DNA of 64,000 nucleotides, from contig NZ_JARBAX010000001.1 of the NCBI RefSeq assembly GCF_028807635.1, forward strand, positions 3,612,501-3,676,500, written 5' to 3'. The stretch's first letter is position 1. Every line of letters begins with the position of its first letter. The DNA comes from Streptomyces spiramyceticus. GTDB lineage: Bacteria > Actinomycetota > Actinomycetes > Streptomycetales > Streptomycetaceae. Shown here piece by piece: positions 25,919 to 35,296 of this stretch. The notes beneath the pieces are model-generated. The model ran no database searches. It saw nothing but the letters and a program-made list of their open reading frames with translations, and had not been told where the DNA came from. The position numbers and the translations under genes were made by a program.

Positions 25919-26784
25919 AGGGCTCCCTCGACGGCCCTGGCGACCCGTACGGCGTCGGCCGTCGCCCGTACCTCGTGGACGCGCACCGCCCAGGCGCCCT
26001 CGTGTGCGGCGATCGCGGAGACGGCGGCGGTGGCGGCGTCGCGCTCGCGGGCGGGCGGCGGGGCGGCGCCCGCGCCGGCGGATGCCGCCAGTACGTGGCC
26101 GAGGAACCGCTTGCGGGAAGCGGCGACGAGCAGGGGGCGGCCCAGGGCGCGCAGGTCGGCGAGGTGGGCGACCAGGGCCAGGTCGTGCTCGGCCTGCTTG
26201 GCGAAGCCGAGCCCGGGGTCGATGACGACGCGCTCGGGGGCGATGCCGCCGCCGACCACGGCTTCCATGCGCGCGTGCAGCTCGGACACGACCTCGCCGA
26301 CCACATCGGCGTACACCGCGCGGCTGTTCATTCGGTCGCTGAAGCCGCGCCAGTGCATGACGACGAAGGGCGCTCCGGCCGCCGCGACCGCAGGGATCAT
26401 GGCGGGGTCGGCGAGACCGCCGCTCACGTCGTTGACCAGGACCGCGCCCGCCGCGATCGCCTGCTCGGCGACGGCGGCGCGCATGGTGTCGACGGAGACG
26501 GTGACGCCCTCGGAGGCGAGGCCGCGCACCACGGGGATGACCCGCTTCAGCTCTTCGTCGGCGTCGACGCGGGAGGCGCCGGGGCGGGTCGACTCGCCCC
26601 CGACGTCGATCAGGTCGGCGCCCTCGGCGACGAGTTCGAGACCGCGCTTGACCGCGGCGGTCGTGTCGAACCAGCGCCCGCCGTCGGAGAAGGAATCGGG
26701 CGTCACATTGACGACCCCCATCACCGCACAGCGGTCCCAGTCCGGCAGACCCTCGATCCGGCCACGCTCGCGCAACGTACTCAT
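25915..26784 (-). CDS. folP: Dihydropteroate synthase
   Basis: This 289-residue enzyme condenses pterin pyrophosphate with p-aminobenzoate and is the sulfonamide target. The motifs are MGVVNVTPDSFSDGG, the LIDVGGESTRPGA block that binds substrate, and VIDPGLGFAKQAEH with the following ASRKRFLG. It is the first gene of the leftward folate operon folP-NTF2-folB-folK. The N-terminal MSTLRERGRIEGLPDWDRC matches streptomycete enzymes. Confidence 0.95.
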   Translation of the reverse strand: MSTLRERGRIEGLPDWDRCAVMGVVNVTPDSFSDGGRWFDTTAAVKRGLELVAEGADLIDVGGESTRPGASRVDADEELKRVIPVVRGLASEGVTVSVDTMRAAVAEQAIAAGAVLVNDVSGGLADPAMIPAVAAAGAPFVVMHWRGFSDRMNSRAVYADVVGEVVSELHARMEAVVGGGIAPERVVIDPGLGFAKQAEHDLALVAHLADLRALGRPLLVAASRKRFLGHVLAASAGAGAAPPPARERDAATAAVSAIAAHEGAWAVRVHEVRATADAVRVARAVEGAL

Positions 26785-26800
26785 GCGTCCAGCCTAGGCG

Positions 26801-27262
26801 TCAGGCGGCCGGGCCCGAACCGCCTGAACCGCGTAGACCGCGTGAACCGCTGAAGACACGGCCGAGGAGCTCGTACAGCGTGGCGCGTTCCTCGTCGCCG
26901 AGGGCGTCGATCGCGGCGTGCGTGGTGTGCATGCGGGCGCGGATGGCGTCGACGGTCTCCTCGCCGGCCTCGGTGAGGGCGACGTTCTTCACGCGGCGGT
27001 CGGTGGGGCTGACCTCGCGGCGTACGAGCTCGCGCTTCTCCAGGCGGTCGACGATCCCGGTGATGTTGGACGCGTCGCAGGCCAGCGTGGTCGCCAGTGA
27101 GCGCATCGAGGCAGGGGAGGCGCGCAGGACGCCGAGGGTTTTGGCCTGGCTGGCGGTGAGGCCCGCGTCGGCGGCGGCGAGGGAGAAGTCGCCGTAGTAG
27201 CCGCTGAAGGACTCGGCGAGCCGCTCCATGAGCTGGGCCTTGGTGGGGATGGTCTCTGTCAC
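26801..27262 (-). CDS. MarR-family transcriptional regulator
   Basis: This 153-residue regulator has the MarR winged helix: LTASQAKTLGVLRASPASMRSLATTL, CDASNITGIVDRLEKRELVRR and the wing SPTDRRVKNVALTEAG. The C-terminus is Gly/Ser-rich. It is transcribed divergently from an NADPH:quinone-type oxidoreductase, with palindromes in between, so it probably represses both genes. Its ligand is unknown. Confidence 0.92.
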   Translation of the reverse strand: MTETIPTKAQLMERLAESFSGYYGDFSLAAADAGLTASQAKTLGVLRASPASMRSLATTLACDASNITGIVDRLEKRELVRREVSPTDRRVKNVALTEAGEETVDAIRARMHTTHAAIDALGDEERATLYELLGRVFSGSRGLRGSGGSGPAA

Positions 27263-27293
27263 GTTGCCAGCCTATCAACCAAAGCTTGACTAT

Positions 27294-27341
27294 CTCAATC
27301 ATTGAGGTCTACGGTCTAAAGCGTTACTTGATGTACTCAAG
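27294..27341. promoter_or_regulatory. MarR-type operator palindromes
   Basis: Two inverted repeats lie in the divergent promoter region: CTCAAT-C-ATTGAG (27294-27306, perfect) and CTTGA-TGTAC-TCAAG (27327-27341, perfect). Both resemble MarR operators, and the spacing suits two dimers. Confidence 0.65.
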
Positions 27342-27359
27342 CATTTTGGGAGCAGCGCG

Positions 27360-28286
27360 ATGAAGGCCATCACCTACCGCACCTACGGCGGCCCGGACGT
27401 CCTCGAATACGGCGATGCGCCGGACCCCAAGCTCGGCCCCGACGCCGTGCTCGTCCGGGTCAGGGCGGCCTCCGTCAACCCTGTCGACTGGAAGATCCAG
27501 GCGGGCTACCTCGAATCCGCGCTCGACGCGGTCTTCCCCGTGATCCCGGGCTGGGACGTCGCAGGCGTCGTCGAGCAGACGGGCGTCGGCGTGACCGAGT
27601 TCGCGCCCGGCGACGAGGTCATCGGATACGTCCGCGAGGACTTCGTCTCGCGCGGCACCTTCGCCGAGTACGTCGCCGCACCCGTGCGCACCCTGGCCCG
27701 CAAGCCGGCGAACCTCACCTTCGAGGAGGCGGCCGGGCTTCCGCTGGCCGGCCTCACGGCGTACCAGGCGCTCACCCGCCACCTCGGCGTCACCGAGGGC
27801 GACACACTGCTGGTGCACGCGGCGGCCGGGGGCGTCGGTTCGCTGGCGGTGCAGATCGCCCGCGCCTTCGGCGTCCGGGTCATCGGCACGGCGAGCGAGC
27901 GCAACCACGACTACCTGCGGTCCCTGGGCGCCACCCCCGTGACGTACGGCGAAGGGCTCGCCGACCGCGTCAAGGCGCTCGCGCCCGGCGGCGTGGACGC
28001 CGTGCTCGACCTGGTCGGCGGCGAGGCGCTGAAGGTCTCGCCGGGGCTGCTCGCTCCCGGTGGCCGACTGGCGTCCGTCGCGGACGGCGCGGTCCTGGGG
28101 CTCGGCGGCAGCTATGTCTTCGTACGCCCCGACACCGCCGACCTGACGGCGCTGACCGAGCTGGCCGAGCGCGGTGCGCTGGCCGTCGAGGTCGCCGCGG
28201 TCTTCCCGCTGGAGCAGACCGCCGACGCGTTGCGGCTGAGCATGGAGGGCCACACCCGCGGCAAGATCGCGATCAGCATCGGCTGA
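27360..28286 (+). CDS. NADP-dependent oxidoreductase (quinone oxidoreductase-like MDR)
   Basis: This 308-residue medium-chain dehydrogenase/reductase lacks the zinc-ligand pattern, which points to the quinone oxidoreductase (zeta-crystallin) branch. Motifs are MKAITYRTYGGPDVLEYGD, IPGWDVAGVVEQTGVG and the nucleotide-binding LLVHAAAGGVGSLAVQIA. It would reduce quinones or enones with NADPH. It starts 19 bases after a MarR-type palindrome, so repression by the divergent MarR protein is likely. Confidence 0.92.
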   Translation: MKAITYRTYGGPDVLEYGDAPDPKLGPDAVLVRVRAASVNPVDWKIQAGYLESALDAVFPVIPGWDVAGVVEQTGVGVTEFAPGDEVIGYVREDFVSRGTFAEYVAAPVRTLARKPANLTFEEAAGLPLAGLTAYQALTRHLGVTEGDTLLVHAAAGGVGSLAVQIARAFGVRVIGTASERNHDYLRSLGATPVTYGEGLADRVKALAPGGVDAVLDLVGGEALKVSPGLLAPGGRLASVADGAVLGLGGSYVFVRPDTADLTALTELAERGALAVEVAAVFPLEQTADALRLSMEGHTRGKIAISIG

Positions 28287-28310
28287 TCCCGGACGGCGAG
28301 TCGTGCGGGC

Positions 28311-30152
28311 TCAGGCGGCCGACTGCCCGGCCTCGCGCGCCCGCACCTGGTCGAGGTGCGCGCACGGGCGCGGCTGCCTGGCCGACGCGCGGCGGGAGGC
28401 GAACGGGCGGGGCAGGGCCAGTGTCACGAAGCCCTCCGCCTGCATCGCCGCGAAGCCGATGCGCGGCAGGTCGCGGGTGGTGCGGAAGACCACGAAACGC
28501 GGCTCCCAGCGCGGCCTGAACTTGGCGTTGAACTTGTACAGCGACTCGATCTGGAACCACCGGGACAGGAAGACGAGCAGCCCGCGCCAGATGCGGAGCA
28601 CCGGTCCCGCGCCGATCTTCTCCCCGCGGGCGAGCGCCGAGCGGAACATCGCGAAGTTGAGCGAGACGCGGGTCACGCCCAGCTGGGGTGCGGCCTGGAG
28701 AGCGGCGACGATCAGCAGTTCGTTCATGCCGGGGTCGGCGGAGCGGTCGCGGCGCATCAGGTCGAGGGACATGCCGTCCGTACCCCACGGGACGAAGTGG
28801 AGTACGGCCTTCAGGTCGCCGTACGGGGAATCCGCGTCGGCGGTGTTGTGGGCGGTGGCGATCACGCAGTCTCCGTCGCCGGGTTCGCCGATGCGGCCGA
28901 GCGCCATGGAGAAGCCGCGCTCGGTGTCGGTGCCGCGCCAGTCGGCGGCGGCCCGCCGGATGCGGTCCAACTCGGCTTCGCCGAGGTCACGGACGCGTCG
29001 TACCCGGGTTTCGTAACCACCGCGCTCGATGCGCTTGACCATCTGGCGTACGTTCCGCATGGCGCGCCCGGCGAGGGAGAAATCCGGCACGTCCACCACC
29101 GCTTCGTCCCCGAGCTCCAGCGCGTCGAGTCCGGTCTCGCGGGTCCACACTTCGCCGCCGGTCTCGCTGCAGCCCATGACGGCCGGGGTCCAGGAGTGGG
29201 CCTTGGCCTCGTCCATGAAGCGCTCGATGGCGCCCGGCCAGGCCTCCACGTCGCCGATCGGGTCGCCGCTGGCGAGCATCACGCCGGATACGACGCGGTA
29301 GGTGACGGCGGCCTTGCCGCTGGGGGAGAAGACGACGGCCTTGTCGTGGCGGAGCGCGAAGTGGCCGAGGGAGTCGCGGCCGCCGTGCTTGGCCAGCAGC
29401 TCGCGCAGGCGGTGCTCGTCGTCGGGGGTGAGGCGAGCGGCCGGGTGCTCGGGGCGCAGGGCCAGGTAGATCGTGGTGACGGCGGTGAGCAGGCCGAGGG
29501 CGCCGAGCGAGTAGCCGACGGTCCAGGAGACCCGGCCCGCGTAGTCGACAGGGCCCTCGAAGCCGAAGAGCCCGTACAGGACGTGCTCAAGCCGGTCGGC
29601 GACGCTCGGATTACCGACGACCTTCGCCGGGTGCGAGCTGACGATGACCAGGCCCAGGCCGAGGGAACCGGCGCCGAGGAGAACGAAGTTCGCCACCGCC
29701 TTCCAGCGGCTCCGCGGGTCGGGCAGCGCTGCGAACTCGCCGCGGTGACGCAGCAGAAGGACCAGCAGCGCGAGCGAGATCACCACGCCGATGACCGAAT
29801 GCCGGTACGTGAACTGCGCCGCGGCACCGGCGGGCAGCAGCACCACGGCGGCCCGCCAGGCGCGGCGCTTGTGGCGCTTGAGGGCGTGCGCGAGAAGCAG
29901 CAGCAGTACGCCCGCACTGATCGCGAGGGCGGCCGCGAACGGGCCGAGAGCCCCGGGCAGCACCTCGGCGGCGGCGTGCATCCGGCTGTGCCGGAAGCGC
30001 GGGAAGACACCGGCGGCGATGTCCAGGAGGCCTACGAGGGCGCAGGCCGTACCGACCAGGGAGGGCACCGACTCGGGTCGTGGACCGCTCAGGATCCGCC
30101 GTACTCGATTCGGAACCGCTCCCGATTTATCCCCATCTAGCCTGATAGACAT
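28311..30152 (-). CDS. MprF-like membrane protein with DUF2156 domain
   Basis: This 613-residue protein has about six hydrophobic segments in its first 240 residues (for example LVGTACALVGLLDIAAGV and SVIGVVISLALLVLLL), followed by a C-terminal phosphatidylglycerol lysyltransferase-type GNAT domain (FSPSGKAAVTYRVVSGVMLASGDP, EAKAHSWTPAVMGCSE, then FRPRWEPRFVVF). MprF-type enzymes move aminoacyl groups from tRNA to lipids and alter resistance to cationic peptides. It lacks an appended lysyl-tRNA synthetase, unlike mycobacterial LysX. The exact substrate is not known. Confidence 0.87.
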   Translation of the reverse strand: MSIRLDGDKSGAVPNRVRRILSGPRPESVPSLVGTACALVGLLDIAAGVFPRFRHSRMHAAAEVLPGALGPFAAALAISAGVLLLLLAHALKRHKRRAWRAAVVLLPAGAAAQFTYRHSVIGVVISLALLVLLLRHRGEFAALPDPRSRWKAVANFVLLGAGSLGLGLVIVSSHPAKVVGNPSVADRLEHVLYGLFGFEGPVDYAGRVSWTVGYSLGALGLLTAVTTIYLALRPEHPAARLTPDDEHRLRELLAKHGGRDSLGHFALRHDKAVVFSPSGKAAVTYRVVSGVMLASGDPIGDVEAWPGAIERFMDEAKAHSWTPAVMGCSETGGEVWTRETGLDALELGDEAVVDVPDFSLAGRAMRNVRQMVKRIERGGYETRVRRVRDLGEAELDRIRRAAADWRGTDTERGFSMALGRIGEPGDGDCVIATAHNTADADSPYGDLKAVLHFVPWGTDGMSLDLMRRDRSADPGMNELLIVAALQAAPQLGVTRVSLNFAMFRSALARGEKIGAGPVLRIWRGLLVFLSRWFQIESLYKFNAKFRPRWEPRFVVFRTTRDLPRIGFAAMQAEGFVTLALPRPFASRRASARQPRPCAHLDQVRAREAGQSAA

Positions 30153-30290
30153 CGCTTCCCGTGGCTCCGCGAAAGATTCTCTGTCCGTGGGCCGAAGCGC
30201 CGGACAATTTGCGCTCTCTAGGACGGCGCATCAGCGGTGCGGGTTCACTCGCTCACCGGAAATTCTGAGGCAGAAAGCTCGATCGTCATC

Positions 30291-31403
30291 ATGGGTCTCA
30301 CCAGCAATAAGGTTCTGGCGCTCGCCGTCCTTCTGGCGGTGGCGCTGTTCGTCGCCACGATCTGGCTCTGGCCGCGTCTGGCCGGGCGCAACGTGCGCTC
30401 CGTACTGGGCCGTGTCGGGCTGCTGTTCGCAACCCAGTTGATGCTGTTCGCCTCCGTGGGACTGGCGGCCAACAAGTCCTTCCTCTTTTACGGCTCCTGG
30501 GCCGACCTTTTCGGCCAGGAGACCGAAATGGGAGTGGTCGTCGACCACTCGGCCGGCGCGAAGCACCTCAAAGTCGTAGGGACGCAGGGTGTTGACGTGC
30601 CGGGCGGTCACAAGCCGGCAACGGGAGGCCAGATACAGAAGGTCGTCATAGCGGGGGAGAAGTCGAAGATAGAGGGCCCCGCTTACGTCTATCTGCCACC
30701 GGAGTACTTCCAACCACGTTACGCCGGGAGGAACTTCCCCGCGTCCGTGGTGCTCACCGGCTATCCGGGTACAGCGGAGAACCTCCTCAAGGGACTGCGC
30801 TATCCGGCGACGGCGTACACGCAGGCGGCGGCGGGCAACATGCAGCCGATGATCCTGGTGATGATGCGGCCCACCGTCGCGCCGCCCCGCGACACCGAAT
30901 GCGTGGACGTACCGGGCGGCCCGCAGACCGAGACCTTCTTCGCCAAGGACCTGCCCAAGGCGATATCCGAGTCCTACAGGGTGGGCACAAAGCCGCGGAA
31001 CTGGGGCTTCATGGGGAACTCCACCGGCGGCTACTGCGCCCTGAAAATCGCCATCCACCACCCCGGAACCTTCGGTGCGGGAGCGGGCATGTCCGCGTAC
31101 TACAAGGCGGCCGAAGACGCGACGACAGGGGACCTCTTCCACGGCAACAGGAATGAGGCGAACCGGGCCGACCTGCTGTGGAGTCTTGACCACCTGAAGC
31201 CGTCGAAGTCGTCCTTCCTTGTGACCAGTTCAAGGGAGGGCGAAGGCAATCTGCAGGGCACCCGGCTTTTCATCGAGAAGGTGAAGCCGCCCGCCCGGGT
31301 CTCGTCGATCACCCTGGACAGCGGCGGCCACAACTTCGGCACCTGGCGGCGCGAAATAGCGCCCGCCCTGGAGTGGATCAGCGGCAGGCTCAGGGCGAAC
31401 TGA
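30291..31403 (+). CDS. Membrane-anchored esterase-like alpha/beta hydrolase
   Basis: This 370-residue protein starts with two hydrophobic segments (about residues 7-27 and 40-60), then an extracytoplasmic alpha/beta hydrolase domain of the esterase D / antigen 85 type. The nucleophile elbow is GNSTGG with Ser244, and the oxyanion-type segment is ASVVLTGYPG. The catalytic His is probably in LDSGGHNFGTW near residue 346. An upstream in-frame GTG (30237) would add 18 residues with no hydrophobic role, so the ATG is preferred. Its end overlaps the convergent transporter ATPase gene by 14 bases. Confidence 0.87.
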   Translation: MGLTSNKVLALAVLLAVALFVATIWLWPRLAGRNVRSVLGRVGLLFATQLMLFASVGLAANKSFLFYGSWADLFGQETEMGVVVDHSAGAKHLKVVGTQGVDVPGGHKPATGGQIQKVVIAGEKSKIEGPAYVYLPPEYFQPRYAGRNFPASVVLTGYPGTAENLLKGLRYPATAYTQAAAGNMQPMILVMMRPTVAPPRDTECVDVPGGPQTETFFAKDLPKAISESYRVGTKPRNWGFMGNSTGGYCALKIAIHHPGTFGAGAGMSAYYKAAEDATTGDLFHGNRNEANRADLLWSLDHLKPSKSSFLVTSSREGEGNLQGTRLFIEKVKPPARVSSITLDSGGHNFGTWRREIAPALEWISGRLRAN

Positions 31404-32556
31404 CGGACTCCACTTCCACCGCTGTACGGGGAAGGGCCTGGGCGTCGGCGTCGATGGAACGGCGCAGTGCCTCATGGAGACGGGCCGGGGTGAGTACGCC
31501 GAGGAAACGTCCGGCACTGTCCTTGTCGATGACCGCGATCCAGCCCGCGTCGTGCTGGAGCATTGTGGAGAAGGCCTGCTTGAGCGAGGCGCCGACGGGC
31601 AGCCACGCCTCCATGCGGCGGGCGTGTTCGCGTACGGTCCCGGTGGCCGTCCGGGCCTGCTCGGCGGAGATCCAGCCGTGCAGGTCGTCCTCGCTGTCCA
31701 GGACGACGGCCCAGCGAGCGCCTTCGGCCGTCAGTGCGGCGGCTGCCTTCTTGACCGGGTCGTCGAGGTGCACGACGGGCGGCTGTTCCAGGTCACCGGG
31801 CTCTATGGGCGTGACGGAGAGGCGCTTGAGGCCCCGGTCGGCGCCGACGAAGTCCGCGACGTAGGGGGTGGCGGGCATGCCCAGTACGGCCGCCGGGGCG
31901 TCGAACTGCTCGATCCTGCCCTGCCCGTAGACGGCGATGCGGTCACCGAGACGGACGGCCTCCTCGATGTCATGAGTGACGAAGAGGACGGTCTTGCGCA
32001 CCTGCGACTGGAGCCTCAGGAACTCGTTCTGGAGATGCTCGCGCACGACCGGGTCGACCGCGCCGAACGGCTCGTCCATCAGAAGCACGGGCGGGTCCGC
32101 GGCCAGGGCCCTTGCCACGCCGACGCGTTGGCGCTGGCCGCCGGAGAGCTGGTCGGGGTAGCGGTCGCCGTGCACGGACGGGTCGAGGCCGACCAGATCG
32201 AGGAGCTCGGCGGCGCGCTCGCGGGCTTTGGAGCGCTTGACGCCGAGGAGGTGGGGGACGGTCGCGGTGTTCTCCAGAACCGTCTTGTGGGGGAAGAGGC
32301 CGACTTGCTGGATGACATAGCCGATGCGGCGGCGCAGCTGAACGGGATCGATGGCGGATATGTCGGCCCCGTCGAGGAATATCCGGCCCTCGGTCGGCTC
32401 GATCAGCCGGTTCACCATTTTCATGGTGGTGGTCTTGCCGCAGCCGGACGGCCCGACGAGCGTGACCAGTTCGCCCTCCGCGACTTCGAAGGAGAGGTCG
32501 TCGACGGCGGTGGTGCCATCGGCGTACCGCTTGGTGACGTGCTCGAATCGGATCAT
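31390..32556 (-). CDS. Osmoprotectant ABC transporter ATPase with CBS pair (OpuCA/ProV-like)
   Basis: This 388-residue ATPase powers import of glycine betaine, choline or a similar compound. Walker A GPSGCGKT is at residues 35-42, the signature is LSGGQRQRVGVARAL and Walker B is VLLMDEPFGAVDP. Two CBS domains follow at about 255-375 (VHLDDPVKKAAAAL, LGVLTPARLHEALRR), which in OpuA-type systems sense ionic strength or nucleotides. It is divergent from the permease and binding-protein genes, with a short shared control region. Confidence 0.92.
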   Translation of the reverse strand: MIRFEHVTKRYADGTTAVDDLSFEVAEGELVTLVGPSGCGKTTTMKMVNRLIEPTEGRIFLDGADISAIDPVQLRRRIGYVIQQVGLFPHKTVLENTATVPHLLGVKRSKARERAAELLDLVGLDPSVHGDRYPDQLSGGQRQRVGVARALAADPPVLLMDEPFGAVDPVVREHLQNEFLRLQSQVRKTVLFVTHDIEEAVRLGDRIAVYGQGRIEQFDAPAAVLGMPATPYVADFVGADRGLKRLSVTPIEPGDLEQPPVVHLDDPVKKAAAALTAEGARWAVVLDSEDDLHGWISAEQARTATGTVREHARRMEAWLPVGASLKQAFSTMLQHDAGWIAVIDKDSAGRFLGVLTPARLHEALRRSIDADAQALPRTAVEVESVSSP

Positions 32557-32577
32557 GGTTCCCCCATTGTTGCCCGT

Positions 32578-32592
32578 GTGACGCGCTGTCAC
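32578..32592. promoter_or_regulatory. Inverted repeat in the transporter divergon
   Basis: GTGAC-GCGCT-GTCAC is a perfect 5-bp-arm palindrome 22 bases upstream of the ATPase start. It could be an operator coordinating the divergent halves of the transporter. The regulator is not identified. Confidence 0.4.
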
Positions 32593-32735
32593 TTTTCCGG
32601 GGGGCGACCCCCATGCCCCCGCCCCGTGTTGCTGGAATGTGGCGGCCCTCGGCGATTGTCAGTGGCCGAGGATATGGTCGTGAGACGTGAATGTCGTCAG
32701 ACATGAGTTCGGGGACTCGGGGGAGGCGGGGACGC

Positions 32736-33488
32736 ATGAGCGGCCAGAGCTGTCTGACGGCGAACGACTGGATTTGCGGGGAGTATGTGCGTTCCCGCGG
32801 CCAGGAGCTGACCGATGCGACCGTGCAGCATGTGTGGATCACCGCGCTTTCGGTGGTGCTCGGGCTGCTGATCGCCTTCCCGCTGGCCTTGCTCGCGCGC
32901 GGGCAAGGCGGTCGCCGCAGCAGGCTCGCGGGTCCGATTCTGGGCCTGACGACCGTCCTCTACACGGTCCCTTCGCTGGCGATGTTCTCGCTGCTGTTGC
33001 CCCTGTTCGGGCTTTCGGCGGCCGTGGTGGTCACGGGTCTCGTGCTCTATTCGCTGACCGTGCTCGTACGGAACATCCTGGCCGGGCTGGAAGCCGTGCC
33101 CGCCGAAGCGCGGGAGGCCGCGCAGGGCATGGGGTACGCGCCGGCGCGACTGCTGTGGGAGGTCGAACTGCCTTTGGCACTGCCCGCCTTGCTGGCCGGG
33201 GTGCGGATCGCGACGGTGTCGACGGTCGCCCTGACGACGGTCGGCGCGATCGTGGGGTACGGCGGGCTGGGGACGCTGATCGTGGACGGCCTCGACTCCC
33301 TCTTCAAGGCGCAGGTGCTCACCGCTTCGGTGATCTGCGTGCTGCTGGCTGTGGTGGCCGACCTGCTGCTGCTCTGGCTGCAGCGGGCGCTGACCCCGTG
33401 GACCCGGGTGCGTACGCCCCGAATACGCACCGGCCGTGCGGCGGCCGCCCGTGCCGGCCGTGCTGCCCGTACCGCGAAGGCCGGTTGA
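32736..33488 (+). CDS. Osmoprotectant ABC transporter permease
   Basis: This 250-residue membrane protein has the BPD permease loop EAREAAQGMGYAPARLLWEVELPLALPALLAG (EAA motif), with about five hydrophobic segments. It is one of two permeases that form the pore for the binding protein and ATPase. The ATG at 32736 follows GGGAGGCGGGG. An in-frame ATG at 32691 would add 15 residues. The C-terminus is a basic Arg/Ala-rich tail. Confidence 0.92.
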   Translation: MSGQSCLTANDWICGEYVRSRGQELTDATVQHVWITALSVVLGLLIAFPLALLARGQGGRRSRLAGPILGLTTVLYTVPSLAMFSLLLPLFGLSAAVVVTGLVLYSLTVLVRNILAGLEAVPAEAREAAQGMGYAPARLLWEVELPLALPALLAGVRIATVSTVALTTVGAIVGYGGLGTLIVDGLDSLFKAQVLTASVICVLLAVVADLLLLWLQRALTPWTRVRTPRIRTGRAAAARAGRAARTAKAG

Positions 33489-33491
33489 TCC

Positions 33492-34181
33492 ATGGGAGTG
33501 ATCGGGAACGCCTTCGCCTGGCTGACGACCGCCGTCAACTGGCAGGGCGAGAGCGGCGTCTGGAACCGACTCGGTGAGCATCTGTACTTCAGCGGCGTGT
33601 GCCTGTTGCTGTCGTGTCTGATCGCGCTGCCGGTCGCGCTCTGGCTCGGCCACCTCGGCCGGGGCGGAGCACTCGCCATCAACCTCTCCAATGTGGGGCG
33701 GGCGATTCCCACCCTCGCGGTTCTGATTCTGCTGACGCTCACACCACTGGGCAGGCAGGGCGACCTGCCGACGATCACCGCGCTCGTGCTGTTCGCGGTG
33801 CCGCCGCTGCTGACCAATGCGTACATCGGCATGCGGGAAGTGGACCGGGCGGTTGTGGAGGCCGCGCGCGGGATGGGCATGTCGGGGCGCCAGCTCTTCC
33901 TGCGGGTCGAACTGCCACTCGCGTACCCGCTGGTCATGACGGGGCTGAGGTCGGCGGCCGTCCAGGTCGTCGCCACGGCGACGCTCGCCGCGATGGCGGG
34001 CGAGGGCGGCCTCGGACGGATCATCACGGCCGGCTTCAACACGTACAACACCCCGCAGGTGGTGGCGGGCGCGCTGCTCGTGGCGGGGCTCGCGCTGCTG
34101 GTCGAGGGCGTACTGGTGGCGGCGGACCGGTTGCTCGACCCGGTGCGCCGGCGAGCCGCCGGGGCGCAGAAGACAGCCTGA
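33492..34181 (+). CDS. Osmoprotectant ABC transporter permease, second subunit
   Basis: This 229-residue permease has the EAA loop VEAARGMGMSGRQLFLRVELPL and about five membrane segments. It begins three bases after the first permease gene, indicating one transcript. The two permeases form a heterodimeric channel. Confidence 0.92.
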   Translation: MGVIGNAFAWLTTAVNWQGESGVWNRLGEHLYFSGVCLLLSCLIALPVALWLGHLGRGGALAINLSNVGRAIPTLAVLILLTLTPLGRQGDLPTITALVLFAVPPLLTNAYIGMREVDRAVVEAARGMGMSGRQLFLRVELPLAYPLVMTGLRSAAVQVVATATLAAMAGEGGLGRIITAGFNTYNTPQVVAGALLVAGLALLVEGVLVAADRLLDPVRRRAAGAQKTA

Positions 34182-34248
34182 CGATGCCTCTCTCCTCTTC
34201 CTTCCCTTTTCCCTCCTTTCTCCCTTTTCTCCTTGGATGGTGAACCTC

Positions 34249-35211
34249 ATGAGCAGGACTTCGCGCACAGCGGGTGCGGTACTGGCCGTGATCGCACTGG
34301 CCGGCGGCCTGGCCGCGTGCGGCGGCGAGAGTTTGGAGAAGGGCAAGGGCGGTGAGGCGGGCAAGAACGGCTCGCTGGTGGTCGGTTCGGCCGGATTCAC
34401 CGAGTCCAAGGTGCTGGCCGAGCTGTACTCGCAGCTTCTCTCCGACGCCGGATACGACACGTCGATCAAGACGGTGGAGAACCGCGAGCTGTACGAACCC
34501 GCCCTGGAGAAGGGCGAGATCGACGTCGTACCGGAATACGCCGCTACGCTTGCGGAATTCCTGAACGCAAAGGCCAACGGCCCCAAGGCGCCGGAGAAGA
34601 ATCCGGTCGCGTCCAGCGATGTGACCGCCACCTTCAATGCGCTGGAGAAGCTCGCGGAGCCGCGCGGGCTCAAGGCGCTGCCGGCAGGCGAGGCCGTCGA
34701 CCAGAACGCCTTCGCGGTGAGCAAGGAATACGCCGAGAAGAACAAGCTCAAGACGCTTTCCGACCTCGGCGAGTCCAAGCTCGGGGTGAAGATCGCCGCA
34801 GGCGACGAATGCACGGTCCGGCCCTTCTGTGCACCGGGCCTGAAGAAGGAGTACGGGATCGACGTGAAGGGCGTCGACCCCAAGGGCGTAGGGACTCCGC
34901 AGGCCAAGCAGGCCGTCAAGGACGGCGCCGATCAGCTGGTGCTGACCACGACGACGGACGCGACGCTGGAGGGCTTCGGGCTCGTACTCCTGGAGGACGA
35001 CAAGAAGCTCCAGAACGCGGACAACGTACTGCCCGTCGTCAATGCGAAGGACGCCGGATCGCAGGAGATAGCCGACGCTCTCGGCAAGCTCACGAAGGTG
35101 CTGACGACGGATGATCTGGTCGATCTGAACCGCAAGATCGACGCGGAACGGGTGAAGCCCGCCGACGCTGCGAAGGCGTATCTGGAGTCCAAGGGCCTGA
35201 TCAAGAAGTAG
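34249..35211 (+). CDS. Osmoprotectant-binding lipoprotein (OpuCC-like)
   Basis: This 320-residue extracellular binding lipoprotein has a signal peptide with lipobox LAAC and the lipidated Cys at residue 24. The mature part follows the OpuAC/ProX pattern: LVVGSAGFTESKVLAELYSQ, EKGEIDVVPEYAATLAEFL and a Lys-rich second lobe. The ligand is probably glycine betaine, choline or carnitine, judged by family only. The ATG at 34249 is preferred over that at 34237 because a basic n-region then leads directly into the hydrophobic core. Confidence 0.92.
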   Translation: MSRTSRTAGAVLAVIALAGGLAACGGESLEKGKGGEAGKNGSLVVGSAGFTESKVLAELYSQLLSDAGYDTSIKTVENRELYEPALEKGEIDVVPEYAATLAEFLNAKANGPKAPEKNPVASSDVTATFNALEKLAEPRGLKALPAGEAVDQNAFAVSKEYAEKNKLKTLSDLGESKLGVKIAAGDECTVRPFCAPGLKKEYGIDVKGVDPKGVGTPQAKQAVKDGADQLVLTTTTDATLEGFGLVLLEDDKKLQNADNVLPVVNAKDAGSQEIADALGKLTKVLTTDDLVDLNRKIDAERVKPADAAKAYLESKGLIKK

Positions 35212-35232
35212 CCCCGGTAAGCAAATGGGTAA

Positions 35233-35258
35233 CCGCCCGGGAACAGATTGCCGGGCGG
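35233..35258 (+). terminator. Hairpin after the osmoprotectant operon
   Basis: CCGCCCGG and CCGGGCGG form a perfect 8-bp stem around a 10-base loop, 22 bases past the binding-protein stop. No U-tract follows. Confidence 0.65.
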
Positions 35259-35296
35259 GGCCCCATCCATCGTCCATGCACGGTAAATTTCAGGCC